This document shows, piece by piece, positions 16,845 through 24,393 of a stretch of 61,699 nucleotides of DNA. The notes beneath the pieces are model-generated. The model did not search any database. It saw only the letters and a list, made by a program, of their open reading frames with translations, and was not told the DNA's origin. The position numbers were made by a program, and so were the translations under genes. Every line of letters starts with the position of its first letter. Position 1 is the stretch's first letter. The stretch covers positions 1 through 61,699 of the IMG/VR virus record IMGVR_UViG_3300020141_000500; one strand, given 5' to 3'. The stretch is from a virus.

Positions 16845-17291
16845 ATGTCACTAACTAAATACACACGGGATGAGTTTCTCACCCCTTTTGATAGATTGTT
16901 TGATGAAGTTTTCAATAACTTCGGAGTAACACCATATGCTGGTTCATATACAAAAACCAGTTTTCCCAAAGTGGATGTGGTTGAATATATAGATAAACTT
17001 GTTCTAGAAGCAGATGTTGCTGGACTAGACAAGGAAGATGTAAGTGTTGAACTAGAAGGCGATACTCTCACCATTCGTGGTGGAAAGAAGCCAGCATCAA
17101 CTGAAACAGACAATAATGCTCGTTATGTTTATAGAGAAATAAAGCGTTCAAGTTTTGTTCGCTCTTTTGCTGTTGGCGAGGGTATTGATAAAAGTAACAT
17201 AAAGGTTGATTATCAAAATGGAGCAATCAAGATTATATTACCCAGAATTAAGATTGAAGAACAAAAGCCACAAAAAATCAAGTTGCTATAA
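16845..17291 (+). CDS. hsp20: Small heat-shock protein (Hsp20/alpha-crystallin)
   Basis: A 148-residue Hsp20 chaperone. The N-terminal LTPFDRLFDEVFNNFG is followed by an alpha-crystallin domain (about residues 40-135): PKVDVVEYIDKLVLEADVAG, VSVELEGDTLTIRGGKK, REIKRSSFVRSFAVGEGID and NGAIKIILPR, the A-x-x-x-n-GvL equivalent. The length is normal. It is an ATP-independent holdase found in many aquatic T4-like phages, where it may help virion assembly. A good aaagga sequence lies 12 bases before ATG 16845. It appears to be monocistronic: a gap of 177 bases precedes it and a non-coding stretch with a promoter and terminator follows. Confidence 0.95.
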   Translation: MSLTKYTRDEFLTPFDRLFDEVFNNFGVTPYAGSYTKTSFPKVDVVEYIDKLVLEADVAGLDKEDVSVELEGDTLTIRGGKKPASTETDNNARYVYREIKRSSFVRSFAVGEGIDKSNIKVDYQNGAIKIILPRIKIEEQKPQKIKLL

Positions 17292-17299
17292 GATAAATG

Positions 17300-17440
17300 T
17301 TGACAATTGATATATCTTCATACAATATATCAGTCTTAAAGGTTATATAAAGTTCCAATTCTTATGATAATTGGATGGTGGAGGGTGATGTTGAGTTCAA
17401 CCACCCCTAATTAAGCCCCACAGAAATGTGGGGTTTTTTG
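17300..17440 (+). ncRNA. Candidate small RNA with own promoter and terminator
   Basis: The 201-base gap after hsp20 has TTGACA at 17300-17305 and tacaat at 17321 (15-base spacing, short of the ideal 17), and ends at the GNRA-loop terminator at 17416-17440. Between them is no convincing gene, only a 16-codon frame from ATG 17364. The segment has a gttgagttcaac hairpin and flanking ggtgg/ccacc pairing. It could be a small RNA of about 100 bases, or simply an hsp20 trailer followed by its terminator. Confidence 0.35.
17416..17440 (+). terminator. Rho-independent terminator
   Basis: ccccaca/tgtgggg stem (17416-17422, 17427-17433) with a GAAA tetraloop and a T6 tail. It ends the hsp20 or small-RNA transcript and abuts the 99-bp repeat. 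Confidence 0.93.
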
Positions 17441-17528
17441 TTTTTTTCTATGAGTTGTATATATTTATTGTTATAACTTTATACAAAAATATATGAAAAA
17501 ATCAGAATTAAAGCAGTTGATTAGAGAA
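17430..17528 (+). repeat. 99-bp direct repeat, copy 1 (terminator tail, promoter box, leader, N-terminal tag)
   Basis: Identical to 18221-18319 except for one base. It spans the 3' half of a terminator, the T tract, the ATATTTAT box, the leader, the start codon and the first 12 codons of the 17493 gene. Confidence 0.95.
17461..17468 (+). promoter_or_regulatory. ATATTTAT box (candidate late promoter)
   Basis: An exact ATATTTAT, 24 bases before ATG 17493 and immediately after a terminator, so a new transcript must begin close by. This makes it one of the best-supported boxes. Confidence 0.55.
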
Positions 17529-18170
17529 GTTGTGCGAGAAGTATATTCTCAACAAGACGAAGGTCTTGTTGATAAGATTGGAGATTTTTTGACAGATCCA
17601 ACCGGAAGAAAGAGAAAAGCGGCGGATGCGGAAAGTCGCGAGGAAGAAAAATCTAAAAATGAAAAATTTAAACAATTTAAAGATACGATTCAACATAACT
17701 TAAAATCTATTCCTAAATATGTTGAGGCATTTACTGCCAAAGCACGTGAGGTTTATAAAGACGCGGAAGAAGCAAGAGAACGCGGTCACGGTAGGTCCGG
17801 ACCACAGTATCATCAAGGAAACGGCTATTATTCACGTGACGCTGGTCAAGATTATGAGTATTGGGAAAAACGCACTAAGGAACAAGACGCGGCACAAAAA
17901 GATAGTTATGACAATTGGAGAAGAAATTTGAAATCAATAGAACAAAAGTATGAAGATATCAAAAAATTTATTGATTATATTCAGGGACAATTTAGAACTG
18001 GTATAAAAGAGCTTGAACAATATGATAGCTATGATTCCGCCAAAAACATGTTTGCAAACTCCGAAGAATACACCAACGACCGGATTGACCGCATAGAGGA
18101 ATTTCGCAGTGAATATAGTATAAGACCCATAGGATATGAAAATGAATTTAAAAAGCTAGAAAAATTTTAA
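17493..18170 (+). CDS. Tagged charged/helical hypothetical protein (225 aa)
   Basis: It begins with the recurrent tag MKKSELKQLIREVVREV. The remainder is very hydrophilic, rich in Lys, Glu, Asp and Tyr, with long predicted helices (EEEKSKNEKFKQFKDTIQHN and others) and a Gly/His/Arg/Tyr-rich insertion near residues 95-125. No enzyme motif or membrane segment is seen. It is flanked by terminators at 17416 and 18202, making it a single-gene unit with its own candidate late promoter. The tag, shared with 18284, 40703 and loosely 25531, suggests a common destination such as the capsid interior. This is inference. Confidence 0.8.
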   Translation: MKKSELKQLIREVVREVYSQQDEGLVDKIGDFLTDPTGRKRKAADAESREEEKSKNEKFKQFKDTIQHNLKSIPKYVEAFTAKAREVYKDAEEARERGHGRSGPQYHQGNGYYSRDAGQDYEYWEKRTKEQDAAQKDSYDNWRRNLKSIEQKYEDIKKFIDYIQGQFRTGIKELEQYDSYDSAKNMFANSEEYTNDRIDRIEEFRSEYSIRPIGYENEFKKLEKF

Positions 18171-18201
18171 TAACTTAATATAACACACATATTACACAAA
18201 G

Positions 18202-18230
18202 AACCCCAAACATAAAGTTTGGGGTTTTTT
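18202..18230 (+). terminator. Rho-independent terminator
   Basis: aaccccaaac/gtttggggtt stem with an ataaa loop and T6 tail, after the 17493 gene. The same hairpin recurs at 18937. Confidence 0.95.
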
Positions 18231-18319
18231 GTTTTTTTCTATGAGTTGTATATATTTATTGTTATAACTTTATACAAAAATATATGAAAAAATCGGAATT
18301 AAAGCAGTTGATTAGAGAA
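18221..18319 (+). repeat. 99-bp direct repeat, copy 2
   Basis: The second copy of the 17430-17528 repeat, 791 bases downstream. It supplies the promoter box, leader, start codon and N-terminal tag of the 18284 gene. Confidence 0.95.
18252..18259 (+). promoter_or_regulatory. ATATTTAT box (candidate late promoter)
   Basis: An exact ATATTTAT, 24 bases before ATG 18284 and right behind a terminator, in the same arrangement as at 17461. Confidence 0.55.
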
Positions 18320-18883
18320 ACCGTTGAAGAAGTGCGCGTCATCAGCGAAGCCAATAAGATTGCAGCATATCTTAAATCAAATCCAAGATTGGTTAAATCG
18401 TTAATGGCACATGGTGTATTAACAGAAGCAGAAATGGGTCGTCGTGATTTTCTTAAAAAAATGGGAATGGGTCTTGCTGGGGCGGGACTTACCGCTTCCG
18501 GACTTAAGGGAGCTACTACTGGTGAAGGCTTGCCAGATATGAAGAGAGCATACACGGCACTGGACAGTAAATGGGCGCAAGACGCAATAATGAAAGAATT
18601 TAATTATGACGATACTCCAAGTTTACGAAAAGCATTCATGGCAGAACTGCGTAAAGTGTTTAATATAATGGAAAAATCTCTAAAAGACGTTTCTTCAAAA
18701 TCATTTGGCCAAGCTATAGCTGTACGAGTAGATGCTATCAATGACGAAGCCGAGCAGGGTCGCGCACATTCTGGTAAAAACCTAGAAAATTTGGATCTGG
18801 GATTAAAACGACTAGTCATTCGGGAACTTGAACGTGTTCAAAAAGATCTGCACTTCGCGTTGGCAGAAATATGTGGTTGGTAA
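18284..18883 (+). CDS. Tagged hypothetical protein with internal Tat-like signal (199 aa)
   Basis: It starts with the tag MKKSELKQLIRETVEEV. After about 50 residues comes GRRDFLKKMGMGLAGAGLTA (residues 52-71), which has the twin-arginine signature RRxFLK and a following hydrophobic Gly/Ala stretch, as in Tat signal peptides. An in-frame ATG at residue 51 could give a form starting MGRRDFLKK with a canonical Tat layout. The motif LTE at 46-48, just before it, would also fit the [LI]-x-E pattern cut by T4-type prohead proteases. The rest (80-199) is helical with no recognised family. It is flanked by identical terminators. Confidence 0.78.
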   Translation: MKKSELKQLIRETVEEVRVISEANKIAAYLKSNPRLVKSLMAHGVLTEAEMGRRDFLKKMGMGLAGAGLTASGLKGATTGEGLPDMKRAYTALDSKWAQDAIMKEFNYDDTPSLRKAFMAELRKVFNIMEKSLKDVSSKSFGQAIAVRVDAINDEAEQGRAHSGKNLENLDLGLKRLVIRELERVQKDLHFALAEICGW

Positions 18884-18936
18884 TTATTCTAATTAGTTAA
18901 ATTCAAAATCTAATAACATTATAGTACAATCAACAA

Positions 18937-18968
18937 AACCCCAAACATAAAGTTTGGGGTTTCTTTTT
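18937..18968 (+). terminator. Rho-independent terminator
   Basis: aaccccaaac/gtttggggtt stem with ataaa loop, identical to the terminator at 18202, followed by a T-rich tail. It closes the 18284 unit. Confidence 0.93.
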
Positions 18969-18984
18969 TATAGTATATACTATA
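18969..18984 (+). promoter_or_regulatory. 16-bp palindrome upstream of the membrane protein
   Basis: tatagtat/atactata is a perfect palindrome between the terminator and ATG 18995. Half of it resembles the arms of the inverted repeat at 6591/6619 (tatactat/atagtata). It may be an operator or promoter element, or chance in an AT-rich gap. Confidence 0.3.
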
Positions 18985-18994
18985 CTTATATACT

Positions 18995-20512
18995 ATGAAC
19001 TTTTTAGCATTTTTAGTATTATTGAGTGCAATAGCAATATCTGCATGCGGTGCATATTTTAGTATCGTTGGATTAAAGTTGTTGTTTGTTGGTGGCGGCA
19101 TATCCATTATAATAATGGGAATTGCTCTTGAAGTTGGCAAATTTATTACCGCTACGTTTTTAAAACAAAAATGGAATGATATAACTTTGTGGATGAAAAC
19201 ATATATGGTTTTAGCCACAATGATACTTATGCTCATAACATCAATAGGTATATATGGATATTTGAGTGCGGGATATACCGCCACTTCTATTGCTGTACAA
19301 GGCTATGAACATCAAATAGAAGCAAATATAACCAATATAAAAGATATTGAGAAAGAAATAGCGTCTTTGAAGACATCAACTTATAATGAAGCAGAAACAC
19401 GGTCTATCGAGGACAACAGAAAGAAAATAATTGAACAGCGTACTTTGCTTATAAATCAAAAGAATCAGCAAGCAGAAACTATAAGAAAATCAACTGATAC
19501 AAACAGAGATGCGTCGTCTGATATAATGTCGGCAAAACAAGCATTGGAATTATCTAAATCATCTACAGATTCTGATATTGGTAGAGAACTTGAACAAATC
19601 AAGCTGTATAATTCACGACTTGAGATATTGGACAAAGAAGTACAAAAATGGATAGACCAAGGAAGTGGAAACATGTTCAAAAAAGGTGGCTTGGATAAAG
19701 CCCGAGAAATCAAACAATCGCAGCAGAAAGAACGTGATGACATTGATGCTCAAATAAAATCTTCACAAGACAGAATGGAAAAACTTCGTCAGCAATATGC
19801 TGGTCAAGTAAAAGAATATAATGATCGTGTGGCAGCAATTGAATCTCGTAGCAGATCTCAAAGAAGTGAAATTGACGCTAATATAAAAAATACTGAAAAA
19901 GAAGCTGCCGAAATTGCTGCGTCTATAATAGCATACAACAAAGAAACAGATGAAAAGATTGTTGCATTAAACACCAAAAAAGGTGAAATGACTGAACAAA
20001 GTAAACAAAAGATAACCGAATATCAAAATAATATACAAACGTTGCGAGCACAAAATACCGAAACACAAGAAAAGATTGTTCATACAGATGTTGGTACATT
20101 CAAGTTTATTGCGAAAAGTCTAAACATTCCATTGGACGATGCAGTTAATTATTTTATTTGGGCAATTATTGGAGTGTTTGATCCATTGGCAATATGTTTA
20201 ATTTTGGCGTTTAATGCATTGATTAAAAAAGATGAAAAATCCGAAAATAAACAACAACCAAAGACTGTGACAGAGCCAGAACCAACATCAACGCCGACTC
20301 CGACTCCGACGCCGACACCAAATCCAACCCCGACTGCATCATCCGAACCATCATCCACGCTGGTCGTAGAAAATATTTTGGTACAAGAACCAATTGCAAT
20401 TGATGCTATATCATCAGAGTCAGTTGATATAGACATACCACACATAGCATCGCCGCCCAAAGCACCAACCGCTCCACACGGAATAAAAAGCGGAAAAGTG
20501 TCTCCAAGATAA
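18995..20512 (+). CDS. Membrane protein with long coiled coil and Thr-Pro tail (505 aa)
   Basis: Three hydrophobic segments lie in the first 95 residues (about 2-22, 27-47 and 69-91). A long coiled-coil region rich in Lys, Glu, Gln and Ser follows (about 100-365), then a fourth hydrophobic helix (FIWAIIGVFDPLAICLILAF, about 385-405). The remaining C-terminal tail contains a Thr-Pro run ([18 protein letters not shown]) like the linkers of the fibre proteins, then an acidic/hydrophobic region. The layout resembles DUF4407-type membrane/coil proteins, but that assignment is tentative. It is probably inserted in the host inner membrane. The Thr-Pro tail makes it another possible target of the sugar enzymes. 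Confidence 0.85.
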   Translation: MNFLAFLVLLSAIAISACGAYFSIVGLKLLFVGGGISIIIMGIALEVGKFITATFLKQKWNDITLWMKTYMVLATMILMLITSIGIYGYLSAGYTATSIAVQGYEHQIEANITNIKDIEKEIASLKTSTYNEAETRSIEDNRKKIIEQRTLLINQKNQQAETIRKSTDTNRDASSDIMSAKQALELSKSSTDSDIGRELEQIKLYNSRLEILDKEVQKWIDQGSGNMFKKGGLDKAREIKQSQQKERDDIDAQIKSSQDRMEKLRQQYAGQVKEYNDRVAAIESRSRSQRSEIDANIKNTEKEAAEIAASIIAYNKETDEKIVALNTKKGEMTEQSKQKITEYQNNIQTLRAQNTETQEKIVHTDVGTFKFIAKSLNIPLDDAVNYFIWAIIGVFDPLAICLILAFNALIKKDEKSENKQQPKTVTEPEPTSTPTPTPTPTPNPTPTASSEPSSTLVVENILVQEPIAIDAISSESVDIDIPHIASPPKAPTAPHGIKSGKVSPR

Positions 20513-20539
20513 AATTCTTTAAATTTTATTTTTTATATA

Positions 20540-20567
20540 TTGACAATATAAACATTTAGCATATATA
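20540..20567 (+). promoter_or_regulatory. Sigma-70-type promoter for def
   Basis: TTGACA at 20540-20545 and TATATA at 20562-20567 with a 16-base spacer, ahead of the deformylase ATG at 20599. It is a good match to a host vegetative promoter and suggests early expression. Confidence 0.65.
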
Positions 20568-20598
20568 TGTGAATTGTATATACGACTATTCACAAAAT

Positions 20599-21213
20599 AT
20601 GAGTTACAAAATTGTCAAAAATAAAGATATTCTACACAAAAAAACCGAACCAGTATCAACAATACAAGAAGGTGAAGAAATAGCCAAAAAATTGATCGAG
20701 GCTTTGGATACACTTTCACATGGTATTGGTCTTTCTGCTATACAAATAGGAATACCCAAGGCGGTATCAATTGTAAGAGTTCGTAAAGATAATCCTCCGA
20801 TTATTCTCATGAATCCTACTATTGTAGAAGCAAGTAAAGAAAAGCTCATCTTTACTGAAGGTTGTATAAGTTTGCCAGGCAAGCTTACCAACACAGTTCG
20901 TTCATTGAAAGTTACTGTATCCACTCTGAATCATGCCAATCCTCTTTCATTTGGTCCAGATACAGACCCAATCACGCAAGAATCTGTTGGCAAGGACTTG
21001 GGTTTGCTTGAAAGCATCTGCATTCAACATGAAACTGACCATACCAATGGTGTATTGATGATTGATGAAGGTGTTCGTTTTGTTCCTGTAGTAGATAAAA
21101 AAGTGAAATATGGAAGAAATGATAAAGTTATGGTAGAAAAAGCTGGAGAAACTCAATATATAAAATACAAGAAAGCCTTGGAACTCGTGGAGCAAGGCTG
21201 GGCAATTCTATAA
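20599..21213 (+). CDS. def: Peptide deformylase
   Basis: The ATG at 20599 is chosen over an in-frame GTG at 20569, which falls right behind the promoter. The three PDF motifs are present: GIGLSAIQIG (motif 1), EGCISLP (motif 2, metal-binding Cys) and QHETDHTNG (motif 3, HExxH). It removes the formyl group from nascent N-terminal Met. The length (204 residues) is longer than the usual phage PDF (about 130-150): an insertion lies between motifs 2 and 3 (NHANPLSFGPDTDPIT), and there is a C-terminal extension. Phage deformylases are known in aquatic T4-like viruses. It is followed one base later by a small acidic gene. Confidence 0.95.
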   Translation: MSYKIVKNKDILHKKTEPVSTIQEGEEIAKKLIEALDTLSHGIGLSAIQIGIPKAVSIVRVRKDNPPIILMNPTIVEASKEKLIFTEGCISLPGKLTNTVRSLKVTVSTLNHANPLSFGPDTDPITQESVGKDLGLLESICIQHETDHTNGVLMIDEGVRFVPVVDKKVKYGRNDKVMVEKAGETQYIKYKKALELVEQGWAIL

Positions 21214-21214
21214 T

Positions 21215-21367
21215 ATGAACATTGACATTGATAACCTTGAAGAAATAAAAGAACTACTTAAACACGCACTTGAACGACACAGTTGGCCAGCCGTTGAAGA
21301 TGCTCTAACAATACTGAAAGAAGAACTCGGTTATGAAGCCGATGAACTTGAAGAAGAGGAGCAATAA
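21215..21367 (+). CDS. Small acidic protein (50 aa)
   Basis: ATG 21215 begins one base after the def stop and gives MNIDIDNLEEIKELLKHALE, then a second helix and a Glu-rich tail ending DELEEEEQ. It is strongly acidic and probably helical. The next gene starts three bases after its stop, so it lies in the def-sigma unit. No family is recognised. It is accepted as a gene for its tight packing and protein-like periodicity. Confidence 0.6.
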   Translation: MNIDIDNLEEIKELLKHALERHSWPAVEDALTILKEELGYEADELEEEEQ

Positions 21368-21370
21368 TTT

Positions 21371-21646
21371 ATGTGGATAATAGTAACATTAATGGTTTTG
21401 TTTTTCATCTCAACATGTGCGTTGGGATTTGCGTGCTATAACATGCTAAAAAAGATTGAAGTTCACGAAGAGTGGATTGAAGAATATCGCACAGAAATAG
21501 ACAAATATCGTACAGAAATAGAAAATGTGTATAAACGCTTAAAAATGGTCGATGACAAAAACTTGTTTGAAAAAGACGATGATGTTGGATTTGTTTTTTC
21601 CGAAATACAAAGAGTGATACAAGAGTTTAATGACAGCATAAAATAA
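21371..21646 (+). CDS. Single-pass membrane protein with coiled coil (91 aa)
   Basis: An N-terminal hydrophobic helix (WIIVTLMVLFFISTCALGFA) is followed by a charged coiled coil (KKIEVHEEWIEEYRTEIDKY...) and a short C-terminal domain (DDDVGFVFSEIQRVIQEF). Proteins with this layout are often found next to gp55 in aquatic T4-like phages, and it immediately precedes the sigma factor here (one base between stop and start). The likely location is the host inner membrane; the function is unknown. Confidence 0.75.
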   Translation: MWIIVTLMVLFFISTCALGFACYNMLKKIEVHEEWIEEYRTEIDKYRTEIENVYKRLKMVDDKNLFEKDDDVGFVFSEIQRVIQEFNDSIK

Positions 21647-21647
21647 A

Positions 21648-22541
21648 ATGAAGAAAATTAAAAAAACTGGTAAGCAGAATAAAGTTGTAAAAAAGTCCAA
21701 GCCAACAAAAAAAGTTGTCAAAGCTCAAAATCCTAAAAATAAAATAAAGAAGCAAATTGTACATACAGCAGAATTTCATGTAAATGAAAAGATTTCGCGT
21801 CCGCGTGGTAGACCAAAGGGAAAAAAGAACACAAAAGAACCAGTTGAGGGGGTTGAAAAAAAGGTTTCTAATGTATACTTTACTCCAGATACAGAATCGG
21901 CCATTGTTGCTTATAATGAAACAGAAGACTCAAGAGAAAAAGATAAAATATACAACGAAAAGATACAAGGTGCATTTGGTAAAATAGCCGAGAATATTTA
22001 TAATACATTCAAGTTTAGTTATGCTGATGTAAGTCCTCTTGATATTCAGAAGCAAGCCATTTCACATATGGTCGCAAACATGAGCAAATATGAAAAAGGA
22101 AAAGGCAAGGCATTCAGTTATTTTAGTATTGTAGCCAAACATTGGTTTATTTTAGACAACAATACAACACATCGTCGTTTCAAGAAACATGTTGAGATTT
22201 GTGAACAAGCTGGAGAATCTGGAGAATTTGTGGTTGAACCAGAACACCAAAAGCAAGAAAGCGAAACACGCGAGTTTATCAAACTCATGGTTGAATATTG
22301 GGACAAAAATGTTGGCAAGCATTTTACCAAAGAACGCGACTTGAAGATTGCCAATGCGGTCATTGAAATATTCAGAAATGCTGATCGTATCGATGTATTC
22401 AATAAAAAAGCATTGTATCTATATATACGAGAGATCGCAGATTGCCAGACACAACATATCACAAAAGTTATAAACAAGATGACAGGACCGCAGTCAGTTA
22501 TAAAAACAGAATATCTAAACCGTGGTACGGTTGCTCTCTAA
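21648..22541 (+). CDS. gp55: Late-transcription sigma factor (gp55-like)
   Basis: After a Lys-rich N-terminal extension of about 75 residues, which carries the AT-hook-like RPRGRPKGKK, the conserved gp55 region begins: VYFTPDTESAIVAYNETEDS, EKDKIYNEKIQGAFGKIAEN, IYNTFKFSY and KGKAFSYFSIVAKHWFI, corresponding to sigma region 2. In T4, gp55 replaces the host sigma on RNA polymerase and directs it to TATAAATA late promoters with the sliding clamp and gp33. The N-terminal basic extension is absent from T4 gp55 (185 residues). The phage's own late-promoter sequence may be the ATATTTAT boxes found ahead of virion genes here. Confidence 0.9.
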   Translation: MKKIKKTGKQNKVVKKSKPTKKVVKAQNPKNKIKKQIVHTAEFHVNEKISRPRGRPKGKKNTKEPVEGVEKKVSNVYFTPDTESAIVAYNETEDSREKDKIYNEKIQGAFGKIAENIYNTFKFSYADVSPLDIQKQAISHMVANMSKYEKGKGKAFSYFSIVAKHWFILDNNTTHRRFKKHVEICEQAGESGEFVVEPEHQKQESETREFIKLMVEYWDKNVGKHFTKERDLKIANAVIEIFRNADRIDVFNKKALYLYIREIADCQTQHITKVINKMTGPQSVIKTEYLNRGTVAL

Positions 22542-22570
22542 ATATATACAAATTAGACTATTTATAGGAT

Positions 22571-22951
22571 ATGGAAACATATGAATTTGAGATTTATAAG
22601 GGAAAAAGCTTTGCTTCTTTGTGCAAAGATATTATAAATAACTCAGAACAAAAGAAAGACCAGTTGGATATATTGATCACAGACCTAAAAGACATGATCA
22701 AGACTGTAAATGACGCTGTTACAATTGTTCCTTTGCTCAAAGAATACTTTGATGTGTCTGTGCGCAATGATGAGCAACTAATCAAACTTGCTGCCATTAT
22801 TCAACGATTAATGTCTGGTAAGGTTGGACCAGAAGGTGAAGGTGGTGGCACTATGCTAACAGATGAAGAAAAAAAGCAACTCATGTCGGCTATAGAAGAA
22901 ACAGCAAAGACCATGAAGTCTCCAGAAAAATCTAAAGAAGAAAGTAAATAA
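22571..22951 (+). CDS. Conserved-type phage hypothetical protein (126 aa)
   Basis: A mostly helical protein (DQLDILITDLKDMIKTVNDA, VRNDEQLIKLAAIIQRLMSG) followed by a Gly-rich turn (GPEGEGGGT) and an acidic/Lys C-terminal helix. No enzyme motif. It stands directly ahead of the gp5-like spike gene (two bases between) and after gp55, an order I associate with related aquatic phages. The helical arrangement suggests a baseplate or tail assembly partner, but nothing proves it. ATG 22571 follows ataggat, a weak Shine-Dalgarno. Confidence 0.7.
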   Translation: METYEFEIYKGKSFASLCKDIINNSEQKKDQLDILITDLKDMIKTVNDAVTIVPLLKEYFDVSVRNDEQLIKLAAIIQRLMSGKVGPEGEGGGTMLTDEEKKQLMSAIEETAKTMKSPEKSKEESK

Positions 22952-22953
22952 TA

Positions 22954-24390
22954 ATGGCACACTCAATCATCAATCGCAAAAGTGATTTGAACGTCAAGCA
23001 AGACGATTTGTTGGCGTCTAAAAGATATGTAATAGAACGTAAACCGGATTTTCCACTTTTTTATGAACTTGAAGAAGCGGTGGTTTTGGATGTTATATTG
23101 GACCAAAACCATCCGGAAATGAAACAATCTCAAGCAAATCCGGACGATTGGCCAAAGAACATAGACGGTTCCCAAGTCACGGGAAATGATTTGGATTATG
23201 GAATGATTGGCAAGATCAAGTTTAGATTCTTATATGGTGAACGTGGCCAACCAAAAGAATCATTGAATTGGGCATATCCTATTGAAAATACCGGCATAAC
23301 TGAGTGGCCGTTGATGAATGAAATTGTAATCATTGCAAAATATCTAAACAAGTATTACTATTCCAAGAAGCTGAATTTCAAGTCAGTGGTCAATAGCGAT
23401 GCATCTTTTATTACCGAACGTGTAGCTGGTCACGCGGAGGAAAATCGTAATGAATATGACCCCAACGGAAAATATCATGGTCCAACGTCCACCATGAATG
23501 CAACGGGTGGAACAAAAAATTATCAAGGAATTTTGGGAAGTTACTTTAAATTTAATCCAAACGTCCGTTCATTGAAGCGATACGAGGGTGATACAATATT
23601 AGAATCCAGATTTGGGTCTTCTATAAGATTTGGAGCATATGACGATAATCGTGGGAATGATAATGGAAAAGATGATTATGCAGATGGTGGCGGAAATCCA
23701 ATGGTGTTGATTCGAAATAAACAAGCGCCAGTAAAAAATCCAGAAGGAAAAACGGCCAAGGGATATGTATCAGAAGATATCAATAAAGATGGATCATCTA
23801 TGCATATGACATCAGGGAAAACTGTTTCTGGTTTTAGGCCACCAATAAATATTCCGAATGTTGTAAAGGGTTCAACTGCTAAATTACCAACATTGGATGG
23901 TGATCAAATAATCATAAACAGCGATAGACTTGTTTTTTCATCAAGATCAAAAGAGACATTGATATTCTCAAAAGGACTGATAGGTATGACTACAGAAAGT
24001 CATTTGAGCGGAACGGCAAAAGGGGCAGTAACATTTAACTCGTTGGAAGACAATATTTATCTCAACGCCAAGAAGATCTATCTGGGATTTAATAAGTCAG
24101 GAGCATCCGACCAACCAGTTATTTTAGGAGGAGAACTTACCCAATGGTTAGATACTTTGACGGATGTAGTGATGTATATACTAAATTCCAACGTTGAAAT
24201 GGCGGCGTCTCTGGCCACCCACATTCACGTGGCGACAGGTCCGCTTGCTCCAACAACCCCACCGCCACCACCTTGGAGTGTATTGTTCATCGACGAGGCT
24301 CAATCATATTATGGCGCCATTGTTCAATTAAAGGTACTGCAATCTCAAATAGCAGCATTGCAAAGTACTCGTGCATTTGTTGGAAAATAA
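22954..24390 (+). CDS. Baseplate central-spike protein (gp5-like, lysozyme domain not seen)
   Basis: A 478-residue baseplate protein. Residues about 45-160 form an OB-fold-like region (AVVLDVILD ... GMIGKIKFRFLYGERGQP ... PLMNEIVIIAKY). Residues about 185-235 contain the signature YEGDTILESRFGSSIRFG found in marine T4-like spike proteins. Residues about 310-385 hold a repeated beta segment (GDQIIINSDRLVFSSRSKE; IYLNAKKIYLGF), as in triple-stranded spike helices, and the end is Pro-rich (TTPPPPPW). No lysozyme motif is seen, unlike T4 gp5. It should form the membrane-puncturing tip of the tail. It sits at the head of the baseplate operon. Confidence 0.82.
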   Translation: MAHSIINRKSDLNVKQDDLLASKRYVIERKPDFPLFYELEEAVVLDVILDQNHPEMKQSQANPDDWPKNIDGSQVTGNDLDYGMIGKIKFRFLYGERGQPKESLNWAYPIENTGITEWPLMNEIVIIAKYLNKYYYSKKLNFKSVVNSDASFITERVAGHAEENRNEYDPNGKYHGPTSTMNATGGTKNYQGILGSYFKFNPNVRSLKRYEGDTILESRFGSSIRFGAYDDNRGNDNGKDDYADGGGNPMVLIRNKQAPVKNPEGKTAKGYVSEDINKDGSSMHMTSGKTVSGFRPPINIPNVVKGSTAKLPTLDGDQIIINSDRLVFSSRSKETLIFSKGLIGMTTESHLSGTAKGAVTFNSLEDNIYLNAKKIYLGFNKSGASDQPVILGGELTQWLDTLTDVVMYILNSNVEMAASLATHIHVATGPLAPTTPPPPPWSVLFIDEAQSYYGAIVQLKVLQSQIAALQSTRAFVGK

Positions 24391-24393
24391 ATT

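Noticed and set aside
22954-24390. Lysozyme domain in the spike protein
   Set aside because: No T4-lysozyme-like catalytic motif could be identified in the chain, so only the spike role is claimed.
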